DNA from: Zoopage sp. CT-All
Taxonomy: Eukaryota; Zoopagomycota; Zoopagomycetes; Zoopagales; Zoopagaceae
Reading direction: 5' to 3'
Assembly (NCBI GenBank): GCA_004114245.1
Contig: QZWS01000050.1
Location: 1-33,611, forward strand
DNA length: 33,611 bases
Below the pieces are notes generated by a model. The model saw only the letters and a program-made list of their open reading frames with translations. It did not search any database and had not been told where the DNA came from. This document shows positions 28,544-33,611 of this stretch, piece after piece; within the stretch, counting starts at the first letter, position 1; each line of letters starts with the position of its first letter. Made by a program: the position numbers and the translations under genes.

Positions 28544-29179
28544 TCACCTCCGCTTAGGATGTCTGATCTTCTGCCATAGCGACCGCGGTTGCTCGTCCTC
28601 CTCCTTCTTCCGCCGGGCATCCTCTGCCTCGTGCTGCTTCATCACCTTGAGCACCTTTTCATCAAACTCGCGTTCCTGCTTTTCTTTGGGCGTCATGCTC
28701 GCTTCCTTCTCGGCTGCCTCCTTCTCGGCTTTCATGCGGGCCTCCTCGCGCGGGGACGGCAGCCCGAGTCGCTTGCGCCGATGTAGCTCCTCCACCTGCT
28801 CCCGAATCCGTTTGGCTTCCTCCTTGGCAGTCGACTTTGTTGGTGGATCTATGTAATGCTTCTTATACTTCTCCGACGCCAAGTTCGTCAAGAATTGGAC
28901 AGGGGCTGCAATGGTGTTGAAGAAGAAGCCTTCAGCGGCGGTAGCGGGGACGGAGAAGGAGAATTTCTTGGCGCCGCCCTCGGGGCCGTCACCTACCTCG
29001 GGGCCGTCAACTACCTCGGGGCCGTCACCTCCAACAGCGCCGCCACCGTCGGGGTCCAAGGGGTCTGGGAGGGCAGCGTCGCCGAGCCCTGCCGCTTGCA
29101 CCAAGCCTCCGCTTTCAGGCAGCGCAAGCATGGCCGCCAGGCAAGCGATGGCGATAGATGCGAGAAGAGGTGTATGCAT
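28544..29179 (-). CDS. Secreted charged protein, 211 residues
   Basis: Intronless. Signal peptide MHTPLLASIAIACLAAMLALP with a likely cleavage near residues 25-30. Then a Gly/Asp/Pro-rich repeat (GPEVVDGPEVGDGPEGG), a short hydrophobic/aromatic patch (AAEGFFFNTIAAPVQFLTNL) and a long strongly charged helical region (residues about 110-211) with heptad-like Glu/Lys/Arg, ending in the basic HPKRR. I recognise no family. It is the first of three same-strand secreted proteins in a row. A CCAAT box (minus strand, about 29215-29211) lies 32 bp upstream of the ATG. Confidence 0.65.
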   Translation of the reverse strand: MHTPLLASIAIACLAAMLALPESGGLVQAAGLGDAALPDPLDPDGGGAVGGDGPEVVDGPEVGDGPEGGAKKFSFSVPATAAEGFFFNTIAAPVQFLTNLASEKYKKHYIDPPTKSTAKEEAKRIREQVEELHRRKRLGLPSPREEARMKAEKEAAEKEASMTPKEKQEREFDEKVLKVMKQHEAEDARRKKEEDEQPRSLWQKIRHPKRR

Positions 29180-29332
29180 AAGTGGGTGGTTGCTGTCTCG
29201 GTTGAATATCTATTGGGCAGATGATGGTCGTCAGGAATGTTGGTGGTGATTGGCGAGCAGGCACAAGCCATGTGCGAGGAATGAGATCTATTTGCGAAAT
29301 GCTGTGTTCCACAATGCGCCGTCCCGGCACTC

Positions 29333-30832
29333 CTACTCCGAGGAGAACAGCGAAACTGAGCGCCTAGCCCTGCCCTTGCCCTTGGAGTTGGTGTAGGTGC
29401 TTGTTTCAGAGCATGCCGCATTCTCCCCTTGGATCGTATTCAAGTCGCTGGAGGACCGACGAAGCGCATCTCGCTCTACATCCTGACTACGCCGCTTGCC
29501 ACCCGTGACCCCGCGGAACACGCGTCCAGCCATACAGGTAAACCGTAATGACACATGGCGCAGGAGGCCAATCAAAATGAGGTACCCTTTGACCCGCACG
29601 ATGACACGATTTTGTTCGGAGGCAGAGTCTAGTTTCTTGGATTCGTGCAAGGCCTTCTTGAATAGATCGGAAGCTGTGGCCAGTGAATCCTTGGCCAGTT
29701 GGCACGCCCCTTTGGGGGAGATGGCGACACGGTGCACTGTGCCAACTGCTTGCCTGAACGCCGCAATGGCATTGGTTTGGAATTCATTAACGGCGTCTTT
29801 GACAGTGCCGCATTCGATTTCGTCATCACTGGGGACGGCGGCACCTGGCTGATGAGCGCTGTTGGGTTCCGAATGCGTCTGTGGGTCAGTCGTATCACCA
29901 TTACCGCCAAGCCACCATGCTCTGTTACTCCACATTTCGCCCCACGTCTGGGTTGCTGTCGTTTCTTCCACTGGCTGCTGTGCCTTGTTGCCAAAAATGT
30001 AGCTCCACCACGATTCAGACTTCTTGGGCTTTTGGGCGGATGGCTGCTGGACAGTTCCTATCAATGGGGGAGTTGGCTGCATGCTGCCAGGCTGATGGCC
30101 CAAGGGGGATGCAGGCGGGGAGTCGCGACTCACTTCTACCCACGAGCCAGACAAGCTGTCTCCTCTCTGCGACGTGCGCGAGCGCTTCAGTGTCGATGGG
30201 GGAGTTGGCTGCATGCTGCCAGGCTGATGGCCCAAGGGGGATGCAGGCGGGGAGTCGCGACTCACCTCCACCCACGAGCCAAATAAGCTGCCGGGAGTTG
30301 GCTGCACGTTGTCAGGCTGGTGACCCAAGGATCCAGGCGGGGAGTCATGACTCACCTCCACCGACGAGCTAAATGCGCTGTCTCCTCTCTGCGACATGCG
30401 TAAACGGTTTGATGATGAATTGGGCCGCTTCTTACTTCCGGAGCGAGTCGAGCCTACCGAGCCTGCCCGTGGACTATCAAAAAGATGGAGGGATATTGTC
30501 TCAGTGGTCAAAGCGCTGGCACGTCCCAAGGTAGAGCGCTGCGGAGAGATGGTTCCAGCAGTACTCGGTCCGAGAGCTGTTGTCTCCGTGGCTGTCCCAC
30601 TGGCTGGAGCATTGACTTTCGGCTTGGTCCAATAATTGTATGCCCGCCTGTACCAAGGCAAGGCAGGTGGCAGATTGTTTTGACCGTCTACGGTTTGCTT
30701 GGGCATCACGGTCCAACCTTCCTCCAAATTCGGGCCATTTCCTGTGGCTCCGGTGCTGGAAGCTTGCGCCGGGAGGGCGGCGAGCAAGCAGATGGTGGCC
30801 GCAACGAGCACGGCCATGCGTAGTGTTATCAT
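29333..30832 (-). CDS. Secreted repeat protein, 499 residues
   Basis: Intronless. Signal peptide MITLRMAVLVAATICLLAALPAQAS. Mature protein: a PWYRRAYNYW aromatic patch, a Ser/Thr-rich region, tandem 44-residue repeats around residues 150-265 (units with SGSWVEVSRDSPPASPLGHQ), a WW patch (ESWWSYIFGN), the motif AWWLGGNGDTT, and a C-terminal helical domain of about 150 residues with a hydrophobic stretch (YLILIGLLRHVSL) and a basic Ser-rich tail. The WWLGG motif and the helix ending 'S.A(T/N)...F..A' are shared with the neighbouring 597-residue protein, so the two are probably distant paralogues. No known family recognised; effector-like role inferred from secretion and repeats. Confidence 0.7.
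   Translation of the reverse strand: MITLRMAVLVAATICLLAALPAQASSTGATGNGPNLEEGWTVMPKQTVDGQNNLPPALPWYRRAYNYWTKPKVNAPASGTATETTALGPSTAGTISPQRSTLGRASALTTETISLHLFDSPRAGSVGSTRSGSKKRPNSSSNRLRMSQRGDSAFSSSVEVSHDSPPGSLGHQPDNVQPTPGSLFGSWVEVSRDSPPASPLGHQPGSMQPTPPSTLKRSRTSQRGDSLSGSWVEVSRDSPPASPLGHQPGSMQPTPPLIGTVQQPSAQKPKKSESWWSYIFGNKAQQPVEETTATQTWGEMWSNRAWWLGGNGDTTDPQTHSEPNSAHQPGAAVPSDDEIECGTVKDAVNEFQTNAIAAFRQAVGTVHRVAISPKGACQLAKDSLATASDLFKKALHESKKLDSASEQNRVIVRVKGYLILIGLLRHVSLRFTCMAGRVFRGVTGGKRRSQDVERDALRRSSSDLNTIQGENAACSETSTYTNSKGKGRARRSVSLFSSE
30065..30372 (-). repeat. 132-bp tandem repeats in secreted protein gene
   Basis: Two nearly identical units about 132 bp apart (starting 30065 and 30197) share about 85 bp almost without change; a third, more diverged unit follows from about 30294. 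Each encodes a 44-residue repeat, so the frame is kept. Near identity of two units points to recent expansion or gene conversion. Confidence 0.85.
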
Positions 30833-31241
30833 GAAGAAGGAGTGCAGATGAACGCGGAAGTTGAGAATTGCGTAGTTGTGTGTTGGCGACGGAGGCAGAC
30901 AGGGCGTTTGTAAGGAAGAGCTGCACGTGATCTAACCAGGTAGAGAGTGGCGTGTTGGGCCATGGCATCAATGCAAGTCGCCGTTGCTTGGTCGTGTTGC
31001 TCTGATACTGTCAGCGTGCTGCTATAGCGGTCTGTATCCGTCTCTGCCCGGGTTAAAAACGCGGCCTGATCTATTTGCAAGAAGCATGTCCTTGAAAGGC
31101 TTCCTTCGGCGCAGCATCGAGTGCTTGGGAGGACACTGGCGCTTTATATAGACACTCTCACTCTGTCATGCCGGGGTAATCCCACCTAGCGAGGTGAAGT
31201 CTCCTCGGCTTTGCTTAAAAATAGTGCATGCCAAACTAGCG
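30833..31241. promoter_or_regulatory. Intergenic region with TATA box, upstream of 499-residue protein
   Basis: 409 bp between two same-strand secreted genes. A TATATAAA box on the minus strand (31150-31143) is the best TATA element seen and would drive the 29333-30832 gene with a leader of roughly 280 nt. An open frame within that leader (about 31080-30829) overlaps the gene start out of frame and may be chance. Confidence 0.5.
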
Positions 31242-33035
31242 CTACCCGCCTACTGATAATTCCCCCTTCTTGCCATTCATCCCCTCGATTTTAACTTTTG
31301 CTGTCTCGACCTTACTCGTTCGTTTATCACAGTCCGTCTGCATCTCTTCCACCTGGCTAGCTAGCTGCCCCATATAATTGATCCATGAGTGAACCAGCAG
31401 AACAAGCTTATTCACCAGCGTCACGGAGTTGTCAAGCGATTCTTGCCTCCGCTTACCACGGCCAATGTACCGCAGCTTGCTCAGTATTTGCTGCAGCCGC
31501 GTTGGTTTGGGATTTAAATACGCGCTTCCGCTCTTATCAACAAGCAGTTGATGCTTGATGCGCTCATGGATCACTCGCGGCTGGTCTATGTGCACGGCAT
31601 TGTCAGCCACCGTGATCGCAGCTTCTATGTCTTTCAGGCACTTTGCGTGAATACCATCTTCGGGGAAGGCACGCTGAAAGATTGCATTTGCGGAGGCATA
31701 GTTTTTCTTGGCTGCCTTGATGAGCGAGTGAATATCGAGCATGAACTTGTGGGGACGCATTTTTTGGTCGATCATGGTCTGATGGCTAAGGATAAGTGCG
31801 TCGAGAACATTGTCAGCGGCGGCGTGTTTGTATCTCAGCAGATCGTTGAGATCGAGAGAACAGGGAGGCAAATGGCTTTTGGCGGGGTGGCCTGTCGCAG
31901 TGGATGCTGAAGCATGGTGCATGGTGTGACCCTTGGTCGGGATGCCATCAGGGCCTGGTTGGGCGTCAGGATTACCACTTTTGGATAACCTCGCCCCTTT
32001 GCCGCCCGGGTCGGGCACGACGGGTGCCGCTTGCGGAGTTGTCGCTTTGGCTACATTTCTTTGAGGCGGATCAAACCAACCAGGAAGGAGCGTACTGGGT
32101 ATATGCGTCATCCACTCGTACCAACCGAGCCGCGCCTTTGGAGGGGTATGGGCGGCGGTGGGACTGGTGGTGGTGGTGGTGGTGGTAGCAGTGGAAGCGA
32201 TGTTGCCGGGTGCAGTGACAGGAGATGTTGGCGATGCGGAATGCAAATGGCTTGGCGATTCATGACCATTAGGGTCGTTTATCGTTGTTGCTTGTGCGCC
32301 TGCGGCTCGGTCAGACGAGGGCGTATGATCGAACGCGGATGCATGATCGGGCGCGGATGCATGATCGGGCGTGGAAGCATGATCGGACGTGGACGGACCG
32401 TGCGACTCAAATGCAGACGAGGCAACCAACTTGGCATCGCCGGTACTCTCTCTCCTACTCGAGGAAGAGGCAGACAACTTGGAGCCGATAGTACCCCCTC
32501 TAGTGTGCGATGAGGACGCATCATCGGATACGGAGTGACTGGGCGCTTTAGCTGCAGACGAGGCATACGTCTTGGAGTCACTAAAAAAATCACCGCCACT
32601 CGAGGACGAGAAGTGGATTTCTCGACCACCGACACCAGCCGCGCTAAATGCATCAGAGGAACGGCTGCTCTCGGGTTGTGAGAAAAATTCAACGCTCTCT
32701 GAATGAGGTTCGTTGGATGAGCGCATCGACTGCACCCGCGCAGTCTTGTCAGCCTCCCACTGGAGCACATCCTTACGATGCGTTTCATCCGCAGCAGCAA
32801 TGTTGCTGGCGGGGGAGCCGCCGAGCCACCAGGGCGCATAGCGCTGCCTGAGGGAGATTGGGTTGACGGGCTCGGGCGGCGGCAGGCCGCCACTCCCAGG
32901 CAGTGTCGACGACTGAGCGGGAGAAGCAGCGACGAGAATAAGGAGGAGGAAGAAGACGGCGCGGAGAAGACGGTGTTGGCGGGCGCACGCAGCGACGGCC
33001 GGGGAGGAGGGCATATTCGACGCCATCAGACGCAT
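31242..33035 (-). CDS. Large secreted protein, about 597 residues
   Basis: Intronless. The frame is open far upstream, but a signal peptide (LLRAVFFLLLILVAASPAQSS) places the start at one of the Met codons at 33035, 33026 or 33014; 33035 is used. Mature protein: YAPWWLGGSPASN near the N-terminus, long Ser-rich disordered region, six-residue DHAS(T/A)P repeats, a Thr run, another Trp patch (GWYEWMTHIPSTLLPGWF), then a C-terminal helical domain of about 200 residues (from CSLDLNDLLRYKHAA) ending in a coiled coil. Shares WWLGG and parts of the helical domain with the 499-residue neighbour. No known family recognised. Confidence 0.7.
   Translation of the reverse strand: MRLMASNMPSSPAVAACARQHRLLRAVFFLLLILVAASPAQSSTLPGSGGLPPPEPVNPISLRQRYAPWWLGGSPASNIAAADETHRKDVLQWEADKTARVQSMRSSNEPHSESVEFFSQPESSRSSDAFSAAGVGGREIHFSSSSGGDFFSDSKTYASSAAKAPSHSVSDDASSSHTRGGTIGSKLSASSSSRRESTGDAKLVASSAFESHGPSTSDHASTPDHASAPDHASAFDHTPSSDRAAGAQATTINDPNGHESPSHLHSASPTSPVTAPGNIASTATTTTTTTSPTAAHTPPKARLGWYEWMTHIPSTLLPGWFDPPQRNVAKATTPQAAPVVPDPGGKGARLSKSGNPDAQPGPDGIPTKGHTMHHASASTATGHPAKSHLPPCSLDLNDLLRYKHAAADNVLDALILSHQTMIDQKMRPHKFMLDIHSLIKAAKKNYASANAIFQRAFPEDGIHAKCLKDIEAAITVADNAVHIDQPRVIHERIKHQLLVDKSGSAYLNPKPTRLQQILSKLRYIGRGKRRQESLDNSVTLVNKLVLLVHSWINYMGQLASQVEEMQTDCDKRTSKVETAKVKIEGMNGKKGELSVGG
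32323..32394 (-). repeat. 18-bp tandem repeats (DHAS units)
   Basis: About four 18-bp units around the word GCATGATCGGGCG encode DHASTP, DHASAP, DHASAF and a degenerate DHTPSS in the 597-residue secreted protein. Unit length keeps the frame. Confidence 0.8.
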
Positions 33036-33538
33036 GCAGAGCGGTCTAGTTTGAGCACTTTTGTTGAAGATCGTTGCGAGGATGAAAGGGAGCTGGTCGT
33101 GGCAATGGTGGCGGGCCGGGGGTGGAGGAAGCTTTTTCCCGATCTCCACAGTCGGCTCATTCTCAACCATTATCCCAAAACGGACGACGACCGAAGTCGA
33201 AGCCGAAGGAAATCGGCAGCGAGTGTTGGCAGGATCGCAGAAAAGGTTACGTCCATGGGGATGCACGCCTGTTGGCAGGATTGCAGGAAAGGTAACAATC
33301 CTAGTCTGCAGTATCTGCTGAGTCCACTTATACTTGTCGTACCAACTACCAGCATACTTGGCATCGGAATACAATGTCCAGTTACAATATGGACATTGGC
33401 TTGCAGACCATCATACGGGAGTCGCTGATCTCCGCCGATCTCCGCAGTCATGGCGGCAATCATACAACTCCCTCCGCTGACGACCCAGCACATCCGCCGC
33501 CCATAGACGCAGACGCGCCCGCTCTCCTCCACACCCAC
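33036..33538. promoter_or_regulatory. Divergent region between two secreted-protein genes
   Basis: 503 bp between the start of the 597-residue protein (minus) and the start of a plus-strand gene at 33539. It carries two imperfect 25-bp copies of GTTGGCAGGATCGCAGAAAA (33225-33249 and 33271-33295), possible shared regulatory sites. The upstream open frame on the minus strand across this region has no protein-like features and is taken as chance. Confidence 0.45.
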
Positions 33539-33611
33539 ATGAATATTCCCGCTGTCGCTGCCCTCGTCCCTACTCTTGCACTCGCCCTCGTCCTTACCGT
33601 CGCCACGCAGG
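33539..33611 (+). CDS. N-terminus of a further secreted protein (runs off window)
   Basis: An ATG at 33539 opens a frame to the window edge encoding MNIPAVAALVPTLALALVLT and then VATQ, a textbook signal peptide. Nothing of the mature protein is visible. Its position, divergent from another secreted-protein gene, suggests that the right-hand secreted cluster continues beyond the window. Confidence 0.5.
   Translation, partial: MNIPAVAALVPTLALALVLTVATQ

Noticed and set aside
30829-31080. 83-residue frame upstream of the 499-residue secreted protein
   Set aside because: Lies between the TATA box and the ATG, overlaps the gene start out of frame and has no recognisable features; at most an upstream open frame.
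31242-33374. 710-residue version of the large secreted protein
   Set aside because: The extra N-terminus would bury the signal peptide and has no protein-like features; it is probably open by chance.

Overview
The window reads as compact nuclear DNA of a fungus. The mitochondrial L13 protein begins like yeast MRPL23, the ATP synthase epsilon subunit has the fungal AKWENGKQGE tail, and GPI18, DSS4, OST2, VPS53, CDC73, SMC4, ESF1 and LSM2 homologues are all recognisable. ERH, an isoaspartate methyltransferase and an OTUD6-type protease argue against budding yeast; a basidiomycete or an early-diverging lineage fits better. I cannot name the genus. Conserved genes are cut by about 50 introns, nearly all 37-65 nt, so gene structures were rebuilt by joining frames at GT-AG (twice GC-AG) sites that restore known protein families. 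Exon coordinates are given per gene.

Layout. 1-944: an unidentified 5'-partial gene and LSM2, both minus. 1196-6821: repeat-rich, gene-poor region with a 117-residue secreted protein and three copies of a six-cysteine secreted protein family (one broken), plus a 1.5 kb terminal-inverted-repeat element and a pair of inverted dispersed repeats. 7110-28318: dense housekeeping block, in order DSS4(-), VPS53(+), CDC73(-), GPI18/PIG-V(+), FAD monooxygenase(-), SMC4(+), an orphan glycoprotein(+), MRPL23(-), isoaspartate methyltransferase(+), ATP15(-), OST2(+), ESF1(-), ERH(-), La protein(-), OTUD6-like protease(+). Several neighbours are only 3-21 nt apart. 28544-33611: a second set of intronless secreted proteins (211, 499 and about 597 residues, all minus), and the start of another on the plus strand at the window edge.

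The housekeeping genes work in unrelated pathways (vesicle traffic, transcription elongation, GPI anchors, condensin, mitochondrial translation and ATP synthesis, N-glycosylation, rRNA and small-RNA maturation); they share bidirectional promoters rather than a pathway. The most notable signal is the contrast between intron-rich conserved genes and two flanking clusters of intronless, lineage-specific secreted proteins, some duplicated together with their flanks and associated with mobile DNA. This is the usual look of effector or host-interaction loci in a parasitic or symbiotic fungus. No tRNA, rRNA or CRISPR array was seen.
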